64,000 nt of DNA from Marinobacter oulmenensis (GTDB lineage: Bacteria > Pseudomonadota > Gammaproteobacteria > Pseudomonadales > Oleiphilaceae): the NCBI RefSeq assembly GCF_014201735.1, contig NZ_JACHFE010000002.1, forward strand, positions 1-64,000, read 5' to 3'. The notes under the pieces were generated by a model, which saw only the letters and a program-made list of their open reading frames with translations, was not told where the DNA came from and made no database searches. The translations under genes were made by a program, and so were the position numbers. Shown piece after piece: positions 35,659 to 45,008 of the stretch. Every line of letters starts with the position of its first letter. Within the stretch, counting starts at the first letter, position 1.

Positions 35659-37932
35659 TCAGGCGGCCGTCTTTCCCATTGGCACAATGTTCTTCAGTTT
35701 GCCGGCGCGGCGCTGCTCCACCGTGTCGATAAACTCCTGTCCCCAGTAGGCTATGTCGTAGCGGCAGACCGTCTCGAACGCTTCGCTCAGACGGCTTCTG
35801 GCTTCGCTGCTGCTCATCGCCAGTGCGTAGTAGCAGGTGTCTGCCAGGTCCTGCGGGTGATGCGGGTTGGCCAGGATGGCACCGCGCAACTCCGCGGCCG
35901 CACCGGCAAATTCCGACAGCACCAGGGCGCCCCGGCCCTGGGTCAGGCCCTGGGTGGCAATGTATTCCTTGGCCACCAGGTTCAGGCCGTCCCGCAGCGG
36001 GGTGATCCACATGACATCCGCCATGGTGTAGTAGGCGACCAGTTCCTCGAAGGGCAGGGCCCGGAAGAAGAACTGCACCGGGGTCCAGCCCACCTGGGCG
36101 AACTGGCCGTTGATGCGCCCGACCGTCTGCTCGATCTGCGACAGCAGTTCCTCGTAGATGGTCATGCCCTTGGCGGCTGGTACGCACACCATCATCAGCG
36201 TGACTTTGGTCTCCAGCTCCGGGTGCTCACTGAGCATGCGCTCGTAGGCGTGGAGTTTTTCCAGAATGCCTTTGGTGAAATCCAGCCGCTCCACCGAGAG
36301 AATCAGACGGATATCCCTGAGGTCCTCCCTCAGGGTTTTCATGCGGGCCTGGACATCGGTGTCGGCCAGCGCATTCTTGACCCGGTCCAGATCCAGGCCA
36401 ACCGGGTGTGCCCCCAGGCCGATCCGGCGGTCGTTCACCCGGATCTCGGTACTCATTTCGTCCAGGCCCACGGCACAGCCATAGGTCAGAAAGCGCGGAG
36501 CACAGCCGGATTTCTGGGTCACTTCCAGGGGCGTGACCCCGCGGGCGACATCGACAAAGTTCTCGGCCTGCTTGGGAATGTGGAAGCCGATGTGGTCGCA
36601 CTGCAGCAGGCTGCCGATGATCTCACGGCGCCAGGGCAGGACGTTGAACACGTCGGCCGACGGGAAGTAGGTATGGTGGAAGAACGCGATGGTCACATCC
36701 GGGCGCAGCTCCCTCAGGAAGGCCGGCACCATCCACAGGTTGTAGTCGTGGATCCACACCACGGCGTTTTCAGCGGCCTCGGTAGCGGCACGCTCGGCAA
36801 AGCGCCTGTTCACTTTCAGGAACACCTGCCAGTGGTCATCCCGGAAGGTGGCCCGTTCCCAGAAAGTGTGCAGGGTGGGCCAGAAGGCTTCCTTGGAGAA
36901 CCGCTTATAAAAGATCTCCACGTCTTCCTTGCTCAGGGGCACGCGGGCCGCCACCAGTTTTTCATAGCGGCTGGTGTCCACTTCGGTGTAGGTCTGGAAG
37001 GGGCCCAGTTCCGGGTCGTCAATGGACCAGGCAACCCAGGAGCCGGCCTTGCCGTCGGCGAAGAAACTCAGCAGCGTGGGGATGATGCCATTGGGCGAGC
37101 GTGGCCGTCGGCGGATCAGCTTGCCGTCTTCCACCACTTCCTCGTAGGGCAGGCGGTGATAGACGATGACCAGATCAGACTTACCGGAATTCATCGCATC
37201 CGGAATTTCCGCTTCAATACCGGCGTGACCCAGGAAACCGAACTGCTCGAACGCCTCCAGAATACCGCCGCAGCCGGCAGCGCCGGCATGATAGACCCGC
37301 GCCTGATGCTCCGTGGCTTCCAGCAGCGCCTCTTCTGAAGCACCCACACACACGCCCTTGAACCCCTGCTGATACATGGACAGGTCATTGAGCGTGTCAC
37401 CGGCCACCAGCACGGTTTCCGGGTCCACGCCCAGGTGGTCCACCAGCCGTGACAGCGTGCTGCCCTTGTTCACGCCTTTGGGAAGGATGTCGAGGTATTT
37501 GCCTGCCGAGAACAGCACTTCGCAGGACAGGGCTTCCACCCGGGTGCGCATGTCGTCAGTGACCGAGTCGGACTCGCAGAAGTAGGACACACGGCGCTCC
37601 TGGGGCACTTCCTGGCGCTGGAGCCCGTCAAACGGAGCCAGGGTATCCTCGATGATCTGCTCACCGGGCCAGAGTTCGTCGATCTCTCCCTGCAGCGGAT
37701 GCAGACCCTGTTGGGAATCCCCGTGGACCACGGTGCAGCCGACGTCGCAGATGATGTAGTCCGGTTGCGGAATGGTGGGGTCGGAAAGCAGGGGAATGAC
37801 GGATTCCAGCCCTCGACCGGTGACAAATACCAGATCAATCTCAGGGTGGGCGGTGATCAGTTGGTAAAGCTTGGAGCGATTGTCCGGTTCACCTGCGAGA
37901 AAGGTGCCGTCCAGATCCGTGGCCAATAGCAT
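35659..37932 (-). CDS. ggpPS: Fused glucosylglycerol-phosphate phosphatase/synthase
   Basis: The 757-aa protein has two parts. Residues 1-260 are a HAD phosphatase ([37 protein letters not shown]). From about 275 a GT20 synthase follows ([86 protein letters not shown]). This is the layout of bifunctional GgpPS, which makes the compatible solute glucosylglycerol from ADP-glucose and glycerol-3-phosphate. The alternative, a trehalose-phosphate enzyme, normally has the HAD part C-terminal. Start is ATG 37932 behind AGGAG. Confidence 0.88.
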   Translation of the reverse strand: MLLATDLDGTFLAGEPDNRSKLYQLITAHPEIDLVFVTGRGLESVIPLLSDPTIPQPDYIICDVGCTVVHGDSQQGLHPLQGEIDELWPGEQIIEDTLAPFDGLQRQEVPQERRVSYFCESDSVTDDMRTRVEALSCEVLFSAGKYLDILPKGVNKGSTLSRLVDHLGVDPETVLVAGDTLNDLSMYQQGFKGVCVGASEEALLEATEHQARVYHAGAAGCGGILEAFEQFGFLGHAGIEAEIPDAMNSGKSDLVIVYHRLPYEEVVEDGKLIRRRPRSPNGIIPTLLSFFADGKAGSWVAWSIDDPELGPFQTYTEVDTSRYEKLVAARVPLSKEDVEIFYKRFSKEAFWPTLHTFWERATFRDDHWQVFLKVNRRFAERAATEAAENAVVWIHDYNLWMVPAFLRELRPDVTIAFFHHTYFPSADVFNVLPWRREIIGSLLQCDHIGFHIPKQAENFVDVARGVTPLEVTQKSGCAPRFLTYGCAVGLDEMSTEIRVNDRRIGLGAHPVGLDLDRVKNALADTDVQARMKTLREDLRDIRLILSVERLDFTKGILEKLHAYERMLSEHPELETKVTLMMVCVPAAKGMTIYEELLSQIEQTVGRINGQFAQVGWTPVQFFFRALPFEELVAYYTMADVMWITPLRDGLNLVAKEYIATQGLTQGRGALVLSEFAGAAAELRGAILANPHHPQDLADTCYYALAMSSSEARSRLSEAFETVCRYDIAYWGQEFIDTVEQRRAGKLKNIVPMGKTAA

Positions 37933-38249
37933 GATGTACTCCTGTCAGTCGAGCCGAGTGTCCAGGAATTCAGCAAAGCCGTGCGTTTTTGAAAGGGACC
38001 GCTCAGTACGGGCAAAGCCTTGCTGAACCAGGGGACCCTGATTCGTCAGTTGCAGATTCCATACCGGTTTTTCAAAGCTTGCCTCGGAAACAGGCTCTAT
38101 TGGGGCGTGATAACTATGCAAAAACAGTTAGTTGGAACCTGTTTTTAAAATGCTCAAAAGGGCTGGAAACGGAAGCAATGTGGTGTCGGCTGCATTGTTT
38201 TGGTGCGTCGCGGGCTGTTTCAGGGCCGCCACTGGCAGGGTAGGCACAT
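37933..38249. other. Gene-free stretch between ggpPS and BCCT gene
   Basis: This 317-bp stretch is the upstream region of ggpPS and should hold its salt-responsive promoter. I see no gene, no clear -35/-10 pair and no long palindrome apart from the hairpin at its left end near the BCCT stop. Confidence 0.5.
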
Positions 38250-38288
38250 GGCCGGCACATCCCGACGGGTGTCGGTGATGTGCCGGCC
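38250..38288 (-). terminator. Hairpin after the BCCT transporter gene
   Basis: GGCCGGCACATC pairs with GATGTGCCGGCC around a second small stem CCGAC/GTCGG. It lies 9 bp beyond the BCCT stop codon. No T-tract follows on the minus strand, so it may be a terminator of the weak type or an mRNA-stabilising structure. Confidence 0.6.
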
Positions 38289-38296
38289 GGCTGGGC

Positions 38297-39958
38297 TTAC
38301 CGATGTTTCTGGCGAATCCACTCTCGGCTGCGGTGCAGTTCGCCATTCAGGGCCTTGAGTGTGGTGTAGCACATTACCAGCATCACCACGGAGAATGGAA
38401 TGGCCGTGGCGGTCACCCCGGCCTGCAGGGCGGAAAGGCCGCCGCCCAGCAACAGGACGATGGCGATCAGCCCCTCCACGGCCGCCCAGAACATCCGCTG
38501 GGGACGTGGCGCGTCCACCTTGCCGCCGGCGGTAATGGTGTCGACCACCAGAGCGCCGGAGTCCGACGAGGTTACAAAGAACACCAGCGCCAGGATGATG
38601 CCGAGGGTTGAGGTCAGGGCCGCCAGGGGCAGTTCATTGAGCATGCCGAACACCGACAGCTCCGGACGGTAGTTGTCGATGACGTAGTCTTTCACCAGGC
38701 TGCTGCCGGGGTCGGAGTAGAGTTGTTCGAACGCCGTGCCGCCGAAGACGCCCATCCAGATGAAGATGAACAGGCTCGGGACGATCAGGACGCAGGTCAC
38801 GAATTCACGGACGGTCCGTCCCCTGGACACCCGGGCAATGAACATACCGACAAACGGGGCCCAGCTGACCCACCACGCCCAGTAGAACACGCTCCAGGCC
38901 TGACGGTAGGCGTCATCCTCACGACCGAAGGGCGCGGACAGAGGCACGAATTCCTTCACGTAGGTGACCATACCGGTCCAGGTGTCACCGAGGGCTGCCA
39001 GTGTCGGGCCGGCAAACAGCACGAACAGAAAGAACAGCACGGCGACGATCATGTTCAGTTCCGACAGGCGGCGCAGGCCGCCATCAAGGCCGCGCCAGAC
39101 AGACACCAGGGCAACGGCGGTCACCAGCGTAATCACGATCACCTGGGTACTGGTCAGCACATCCATGTCGAATACGAATTCCATGCCGGCGTTGGCCTGC
39201 TGGGCACCCAGGCCCAGGGCGGTGGCCAGCCCGAACAGGGTGGAGAAAACCGCGAGTATGTCGATGATGTTGCCCCACCAGCCCCAGACACGGTCGCCCA
39301 GAACAGGAAAGAACACAGAGCGGATGGAGAAGGGCAGACCCTTGTTATAGGTGAAAATGGCCAGCGCCAGGGCCATGACCACATAGACGGCCCAGCCATG
39401 AATGCCCCAGTGCAGGAAGGTGCCGGCCAGGCCCATGGCCCTGGCTTCGGGGATGGCCTCCGGATTCAGCTGCCCGTCGGCACCGAATGGCGATTCGATG
39501 CCCAGGGGTAAGGAGACGTTGCCGTGATAGATGGGTTCCAGCACGCTGAAAAACAGCAGCCCGATGCCAATGCCGGCGGTAAACAGCATGGCAAACCACG
39601 ACAGGTAGCTGTAGTCAGGGCGGGCGTCGGGCCCCCCGAGCCGTATGGAACCGTAGGGTGACACCACCAGGCCCAGACAGAAGACCACAAAGATATCCAC
39701 CACGATCATGAAGTACCAGTCCAGAGTGCCGGTGGCGAAACCAACGACGGCATTGAACAGGCTGTTGGCCCGCTCCGGGAAGATCAGCGTGAGCAGTATG
39801 AACGCTATGGAGGTCAGGGCGGAAACCAGGAACACCCGGTTGTGGATATCAAACCCGAAAGGGCCGAGTTTGCCTTCGATATTGTCCTGGCCGACGGTGT
39901 AGTCGGTCTTGACGTCGTTATTGACGTACGGATATGAGGACTCTTCGGTAGTACTCAT
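38297..39958 (-). CDS. BCCT-family transporter, probably choline or choline-sulfate
   Basis: The 553-aa protein has about 12 helices and the BCCT tryptophan motif (FYWAWWVSWAPFVGMFIARVSRGRTVREF, residues ~335-363). A conserved Gly-rich helix (LFTAGIGIGLLFFSVLEP) and an N-terminal hydrophilic tail are also typical. It imports quaternary amines with Na+ or H+. It is the last gene of the choline-sulfatase operon and overlaps the SulP stop by 4 bp, so choline-O-sulfate or choline is the likely cargo. Confidence 0.9.
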   Translation of the reverse strand: MSTTEESSYPYVNNDVKTDYTVGQDNIEGKLGPFGFDIHNRVFLVSALTSIAFILLTLIFPERANSLFNAVVGFATGTLDWYFMIVVDIFVVFCLGLVVSPYGSIRLGGPDARPDYSYLSWFAMLFTAGIGIGLLFFSVLEPIYHGNVSLPLGIESPFGADGQLNPEAIPEARAMGLAGTFLHWGIHGWAVYVVMALALAIFTYNKGLPFSIRSVFFPVLGDRVWGWWGNIIDILAVFSTLFGLATALGLGAQQANAGMEFVFDMDVLTSTQVIVITLVTAVALVSVWRGLDGGLRRLSELNMIVAVLFFLFVLFAGPTLAALGDTWTGMVTYVKEFVPLSAPFGREDDAYRQAWSVFYWAWWVSWAPFVGMFIARVSRGRTVREFVTCVLIVPSLFIFIWMGVFGGTAFEQLYSDPGSSLVKDYVIDNYRPELSVFGMLNELPLAALTSTLGIILALVFFVTSSDSGALVVDTITAGGKVDAPRPQRMFWAAVEGLIAIVLLLGGGLSALQAGVTATAIPFSVVMLVMCYTTLKALNGELHRSREWIRQKHR

Positions 39959-41622
39959 AGAAACATTGCCTTTGTTGTGCGGATGAATGTTATCACGTCT
40001 TTATTGTCTGACTGGTCAATCAGGATGCCGGCCCGGCGCAACCGGGTCTCGACATCGGGTTTGGGCCAGGCCAGATAGAGCTGGCCGCCCCGTGCCTGGC
40101 AGAGGTGGGCCTGCTTGCGGAGCAGGTGTATGCCGCTGAGATCCAGAAAATTGATGCCCGCCGCCAGAATCACCAGATTCGGGGCGACCAGGGGCTCAAG
40201 CTGCTGGTCGACGGTTTCACAGGCGCCGAAAAACAGCGAACCGTCAATACGGACCACGTCTGTCTCTGGCTCCACCAGCGTCTGTTGCAGCCGGGCCGGT
40301 GCCTGGTCCAGGGTTTTAATCAGCACTGGTGGTCGGGTCGTTCGGCGAAGGTACAGCGCCAGCGACGCCAGCACGCCAAAATAGACCGCGAACTCCAATG
40401 CCAGCAGCAGCGTGCTGGCAAAGGTGATCAGTAACACGGCGGTTTCCGCCCGGCTGCACCTTATTGCTTCAATGATGCTGTCCCGATCGATCAGGTTGAA
40501 TGCAACCACCAGCAACAGACCACCCATGGCGGCCATGGGCACATGGCTAAGCAGAGGCGCTGCCACCAGCAGCACCGGTACCAGGATCACCGCTGACAGC
40601 ACTGCGGCCAGGGGCGAACCGGCTCCGGCCATGGCGTTGAGTCCGGACCGGGTAAACGAGCCGGATGACAGATAGCCGGAGAAAAACGGCCCGGCCAGGT
40701 TCGACAGGCCCTGCCCGATAAACTCCTGATTGGCATCGATGCGTTCGCCGTTCCGGGCGGCAAAGGCCCGGGCGATGGCAGCTGCTTCCACCAGTCCCAG
40801 CAGCCCCAGTGCAATGGCTCCGGGGGTCACCTGCCGCAGGTTGTCGAGGGTCAGATCCGGTGCCGACAACGGCGGTAGTCCGCCCGGCATGGCGGTAATG
40901 CGGTTGATGACAGTCCCCTGCGGGTCCAGCCATACCGCCAGTGCGGAGGCGCCCACCAGCGCCAACAGCATGGCAGGCCAGCGTGGCAGCCAGCGCCGGA
41001 TGGCCAGGCACCCGCCGATAGTGGCTGCTGCGATCAGTGCCGGCAGCCCCTGGGCGTTTCCGAGGCTTTCCAGCAGAAGGGGCACCAGCCCGAGAAAACC
41101 GTCGCTCGTCATGGAAGGCAGGCCCAGCAGGTACGGAACCTGATTGACGGCGATGATCACCGCCGCGCCAGCGGTAAAGCCGGTCACTACCGAGTGTGAA
41201 ACCAGGTCCACCAGGACACCCAGGCGGGCCAGCCCCAGCAATAGCTGGAACAGTCCGGCGACAAAGGTCAGCGTCAGCACCATGGACAGATAATCGGTGC
41301 CACCAGTGCCAGCCATTGGTTGCAGGGTTGCGAACAGGGCAATCGACAGCGCGGCTGTCGGGCCACTGACCATCTGTCGTGATGATCCAAACAGAGCAGC
41401 CAGGGCGGCCGGAACAATCGCCGTGTAAAGCCCGTACTGGGGCGGGAGGCCAGCCAGCAGGGCGTAGGCGACACCCTGGGGCACCACCAGTACCGCCCCG
41501 GTCAGGCCGGCCATGGTATCCCGGCGGATGTCAGCCGTTGTCAGTGCGGACATCCAGGGCAGGAAAGGCAGCCAGCGCGATGCGCGGCGCCTTTGCATCT
41601 GCCCGCCCGGCGACCCTGCCAT
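39955..41622 (-). CDS. SulP-family anion transporter with STAS domain
   Basis: The 555-aa protein starts GLTGAVLVVPQGVAYALLAGLPPQYGLYTAIVPAALAALFGSSRQMVSGPTA, the SulP signature, has 10-14 helices and ends with a STAS domain (residues ~440-555; VRIDGSLFFGACETVDQQL, LVILAAGINFLDLSGIHLL). SulP proteins move sulfate, bicarbonate or similar anions. Its position between choline sulfatase and a BCCT transporter suggests it disposes of released sulfate or exchanges it. It overlaps the sulfatase stop by 1 bp. Confidence 0.9.
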   Translation of the reverse strand: MAGSPGGQMQRRRASRWLPFLPWMSALTTADIRRDTMAGLTGAVLVVPQGVAYALLAGLPPQYGLYTAIVPAALAALFGSSRQMVSGPTAALSIALFATLQPMAGTGGTDYLSMVLTLTFVAGLFQLLLGLARLGVLVDLVSHSVVTGFTAGAAVIIAVNQVPYLLGLPSMTSDGFLGLVPLLLESLGNAQGLPALIAAATIGGCLAIRRWLPRWPAMLLALVGASALAVWLDPQGTVINRITAMPGGLPPLSAPDLTLDNLRQVTPGAIALGLLGLVEAAAIARAFAARNGERIDANQEFIGQGLSNLAGPFFSGYLSSGSFTRSGLNAMAGAGSPLAAVLSAVILVPVLLVAAPLLSHVPMAAMGGLLLVVAFNLIDRDSIIEAIRCSRAETAVLLITFASTLLLALEFAVYFGVLASLALYLRRTTRPPVLIKTLDQAPARLQQTLVEPETDVVRIDGSLFFGACETVDQQLEPLVAPNLVILAAGINFLDLSGIHLLRKQAHLCQARGGQLYLAWPKPDVETRLRRAGILIDQSDNKDVITFIRTTKAMFL

Positions 41623-43151
41623 CAGGACTGCGTGGAGGCTTTCGGGAAGCGTGCCCGGGCCTCGAGGTCATCCAGGTCAATGGTATTGCGCATGTACTGG
41701 ATGCTGGCATCAAACTGCGGTTGATGGTCCCAGGGCGTGACTTCGCCCTTCATATTGGCTCGGGCGACCAGCTTGCGACGGCGCTGGCTGTCCAGCACCT
41801 CCTGATGAAGCTTGTCGATGTCCCAGCGCTGGCTGATTTCTTCGAGAAAGTCGTTGCGCAGCCCCTGGAACTCCGCGTGCTCCGCCAGGTTGGTCAGTTC
41901 CTGGGGATCGGCTTCCAGGTCGAACAACTGGTCCGGGTCCGGTTTGGAATAGACAAACTTGTAACGGCCCCGGCGGATCATGAACACCGGCGACAGTGCG
42001 CCTTCGCCGCAGTACTCGCCAATGACCTCGTCGTGGCCGCCAGTGCCCTCAAGGTGCGGCAGCAGGCTGCGGCCATCAATGGGTACCGCATAGTCGGGGG
42101 CCTGACCATTGTTGGCCAGTTCCGCAAAGGTCGGCAGCAGGTCCATGGTGGACACCGATGCCTTCACCCGCCCGGAGCCAAACCGCTTGGGGGCATGGAC
42201 AATCATCGGTACCCGGGCGGAGCCCTCGAACCAGCTCATCTTGTACCACAGCCCCCGCTCACCGAGCATGTCGCCGTGGTCGCCGGAGAACACGATAATG
42301 GTGTCCTCATCCAGCCCGCTTTCCTTGAGGGCCTTGAGAATCCGGCCAAACTGGTCATCCACGTAACTGATGGCACCATAGTAGGCGTGCCGGGCGTTGC
42401 GGATCTGCTCGTCGGTCACGGTGTCTTCGTCACATTGATAGCAGTAGCGCAGCCGCTGGGAGTGCGGGTCCATCAGGTCCCGGGAATAGGGCACTTGCGG
42501 CATGTCGATGTCGTCGTGATTGTAGCGGTCCCAGTACTCCTGCCCGATGGTATAGGGATCGTGGGGGTGGGTCAGCGACACCGTCAGGAAAAACGGGCGT
42601 TCCTGATCGCTCCGGGCGTAGTCATAAAGAAAACGTTCGGAACGGAAGGTCACCTCATCATCGAAATCCAGCTGGTTGGAGCGCACGCACAGGCCGGCCT
42701 GAGTGACGGACGACATGTTGTGGTAGTAACTCGGACGCTTGCCGAAATCGTCCCAGTCTACATACCAGCCGAAATCGGCCGGGTAAATGTCGGTGGTAAG
42801 ACGCTGCTCATAGCCGTGAAGCTGGTCGGGGCCGCAGAAGTGCATCTTGCCTGAAAGTGCAGTGAGGTATCCGGCATCCCGCAGGTAGTGGGCAAACGTG
42901 GGCGTGTCTGCAGAGAGCTCTGCGGCGTTGTCGAAGCCGCCAATGCGTGAGGGCAGCTGGCCCGACATCAGGGTAAAGCGGGAGGGCGCGCACAGCGGGC
43001 TGTTGCAGTAAGCCGATTCAAAGACCACGCCTTCTTCGGCCAACCGGGACAGGTTGGGGGTTTTCACCACCTTGTGTCCGTGGAAGGGCATCGAAGGGGC
43101 GGCCATCTGATCCGCCATGAGGAACAGAATATTCGGCTGTTTTGCAGGCAT
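41622..43151 (-). CDS. betC: Choline-sulfatase
   Basis: The 509-aa type I sulfatase has the formylglycine motif NSPLCAPSRFTLMSGQLPSRIGGFDN, metal-binding LFLMADQMAAPSMPF at the N-terminus, and DHGDMLGERGLWYKMSWFEGSARVPMI. These and the C-terminal part match choline sulfatase BetC, which cleaves choline-O-sulfate to choline and sulfate. The divergent LysR gene and the two transporters behind it fit. An anaerobic or aerobic formylglycine-forming enzyme must lie elsewhere. Confidence 0.92.
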   Translation of the reverse strand: MPAKQPNILFLMADQMAAPSMPFHGHKVVKTPNLSRLAEEGVVFESAYCNSPLCAPSRFTLMSGQLPSRIGGFDNAAELSADTPTFAHYLRDAGYLTALSGKMHFCGPDQLHGYEQRLTTDIYPADFGWYVDWDDFGKRPSYYHNMSSVTQAGLCVRSNQLDFDDEVTFRSERFLYDYARSDQERPFFLTVSLTHPHDPYTIGQEYWDRYNHDDIDMPQVPYSRDLMDPHSQRLRYCYQCDEDTVTDEQIRNARHAYYGAISYVDDQFGRILKALKESGLDEDTIIVFSGDHGDMLGERGLWYKMSWFEGSARVPMIVHAPKRFGSGRVKASVSTMDLLPTFAELANNGQAPDYAVPIDGRSLLPHLEGTGGHDEVIGEYCGEGALSPVFMIRRGRYKFVYSKPDPDQLFDLEADPQELTNLAEHAEFQGLRNDFLEEISQRWDIDKLHQEVLDSQRRRKLVARANMKGEVTPWDHQPQFDASIQYMRNTIDLDDLEARARFPKASTQS

Positions 43152-43264
43152 CGAAAGACTTTCCTTTGCTTGATAAGTGGCGTGTGAAAACAGGTGTCAT
43201 ATTCTGTTCTAATCTCGTATCTTGTAAACACGCTGATTTTTTATGACTGAGATAAGTTGAGCTA

Positions 43265-44158
43265 ATGTTTTTCGAGAGTAAGCGCATCTCACCGAACAGC
43301 CTCCGTGTGTTCGAGTCTGCGGCCCGCCACCTCAGTTTTACCGCAGCCGCCCGGGACTTGCGGTCAACCCAGTCGGCCGTCAGCCAGCAGGTCAGGGCAC
43401 TGGAGGAGCAATTGGGATTCGCCCTGTTTGACCGGGTTTACCGGGGGGTTCGGCTGACGGAGCCGGGGCAGGTTCTGTTTGCCAGTGTTCAGGAAGGGTT
43501 CGGGACGATCGAGAGGACCATTGACCGCCTTCAGCAGCATCAGAGCAATCCCAGGGTGAACATCCTGACCGATTTTTCCCTGGCGACTTACTGGCTGATG
43601 CCAAGGCTCCCGGAGTTCCGAAAAGCCTATCCGAACATCGATGTCAGGATCATGACCAACCAGGGTGTGTTTGACTGGCATGGCCAGGGTGTAGACGTGG
43701 CCATTGTCTTTCAGGACCGGAAAGGGCTGGAGGGCGTGCCGCGTCTGTTGCATGAAGAGGTAGTGCCGGTATGCAGTCCGGGGTTTCTGGAACAGGCGGG
43801 ACCGATCAATGAGCTGTCGGACCTGGGCGGCCTGCCGCTGCTGACACTGACGGCGGACCAGGGGCAATGCTGGCTGGACTGGCCCGACTATTTCGATTGC
43901 CTGGGGGGAGAGCCGCCCATGGCGCCGCCGGAGCTGATATTCAATAATTACCCGTTGCTGGTTCAGGCCGCGATTGCCGGGCAGGGGGTGGCTCTTGGCT
44001 GGCGGGGCCTGATTGATGTCATGCTGGACCGGCGCATGCTCGTGGGGCTGGAGCATCTTGGCCTCTGTACATCCGGGGGCTATGCCGTTATTGATGGTCA
44101 CCCGGAAGAGAACAATGCCGCCAAGGCACTTTTTCTGGACTGGATGTTATCGTGTTGA
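43265..44158 (+). CDS. LysR-family regulator of choline-sulfate use
   Basis: The 297-aa protein has a LysR helix-turn-helix (SLRVFESAARHLSFTAAARDLRSTQSAVSQQVRALEEQLGFALFDRVYRGVRLTEPG) and a substrate domain ending LFLDWMLSC. It is divergent from betC across 113 bp, the usual place for such a regulator, and is likely to activate the operon with choline or choline-sulfate. The start is ATG 43265. Confidence 0.9.
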   Translation: MFFESKRISPNSLRVFESAARHLSFTAAARDLRSTQSAVSQQVRALEEQLGFALFDRVYRGVRLTEPGQVLFASVQEGFGTIERTIDRLQQHQSNPRVNILTDFSLATYWLMPRLPEFRKAYPNIDVRIMTNQGVFDWHGQGVDVAIVFQDRKGLEGVPRLLHEEVVPVCSPGFLEQAGPINELSDLGGLPLLTLTADQGQCWLDWPDYFDCLGGEPPMAPPELIFNNYPLLVQAAIAGQGVALGWRGLIDVMLDRRMLVGLEHLGLCTSGGYAVIDGHPEENNAAKALFLDWMLSC

Positions 44159-44205
44159 TCCCCAAAGGATTGATATCACGGGAATGAAGACAGTGGTGAT
44201 GAACG

Positions 44206-44523
44206 ATGAATGAAACACTTCCAAGCGTTGAACCGGAACATGTACACGAGCGGGTGGCCGCAGGCGCAACCCTGGTGGACGTGCGCGAGCCAGACTATTT
44301 TACCCGTTTCCATCTGCCGGGGGCGATCAATATCAGTGTGAACAGTATCCGGCGGCGCGCACCGGAGGTACTTGCCGATCCGGAACAGGAAATCATCTGT
44401 TACTGCAACGGCGGCACTCGTGGGCCCCGTGCCACCCAGGCCCTGCTGGAGCTGGGCTACCGCAATGCCATGGTGCTGGATGGTGGCCTGCGTCGGTATA
44501 TGGAAATGTTTGAGGGGCGATGA
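44206..44523 (+). CDS. Single-domain rhodanese
   Basis: The 105-aa protein has a rhodanese fold: VDVREPDYFTRFHLPGAINISVNSI and the active-site loop CYCNGGTRGPRATQALLELGY with the catalytic Cys. Such proteins transfer sulfane sulfur. It is 12 bp upstream of the deacylase gene and likely cotranscribed with it. Starts at ATG 44206. Confidence 0.9.
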   Translation: MNETLPSVEPEHVHERVAAGATLVDVREPDYFTRFHLPGAINISVNSIRRRAPEVLADPEQEIICYCNGGTRGPRATQALLELGYRNAMVLDGGLRRYMEMFEGR

Positions 44524-44535
44524 CGGACGACAGCG

Positions 44536-45003
44536 ATGACACCGGGAATCAACGTTGCGAAGAAACACAAAGTAGCTCACACCGTCCATGAATACACCCA
44601 CGAACCGGGCAGCGAGTCCTATGGGCAGGAGGCCGCAGATAAACTGGGCGTGCCGCCGGAGCGGGTGTTCAAGACACTGGTTGTGATGCTTGATGGCCGC
44701 GAGCTGGCCGTTGGTGTGGTGCCGGTGTGCGCCATGCTGAGCATGAAAGGCATGGCCCGGGCCGCCGGCGCCAAAAAGGCGGCAATGGCCACCCCGGCTG
44801 ATGTGGAGCGGGCAACCGGTTACATCCTGGGCGGGGTCAGCCCGTTGGGGCAGAAAAAACGCCTCAGAACATTCATTGATGCTTCAGCCGCGGAGTTCGA
44901 AACGGTTTATGTGAGCGCCGGCCGCCGTGGGCTGGAAATAGAACTCAGCTCGGAGGACCTTGTCAGGCTGACCAGCGGAACATTGTGCGGTCTTACCCAG
45001 TAG
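44536..45003 (+). CDS. ybaK: Cys-tRNA(Pro) deacylase YbaK
   Basis: The 155-aa protein has YbaK hallmarks: EYTHEPGSESYGQEAADKLGVPPERVFKTLVVML with the conserved Lys, and TGYILGGVSPLGQKKRLRTFIDASA. It hydrolyses Cys-tRNA(Pro), correcting prolyl-tRNA synthetase mistakes. It differs from the paralogue at 12405, which lacks the TGYxxGGxSPLGQ motif in this form. Confidence 0.93.
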   Translation: MTPGINVAKKHKVAHTVHEYTHEPGSESYGQEAADKLGVPPERVFKTLVVMLDGRELAVGVVPVCAMLSMKGMARAAGAKKAAMATPADVERATGYILGGVSPLGQKKRLRTFIDASAAEFETVYVSAGRRGLEIELSSEDLVRLTSGTLCGLTQ

Positions 45004-45008
45004 CTCTG

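Noticed and set aside
35635..37338. 567-codon open frame on the plus strand opposite ggpPS
   Set aside because: It is a shadow of the GC-rich ggpPS gene, with no ribosome site or recognisable domain.
41379..42854. 491-codon frame opposite betC
   Set aside because: Antisense shadow of choline sulfatase; the minus strand has clear family motifs.
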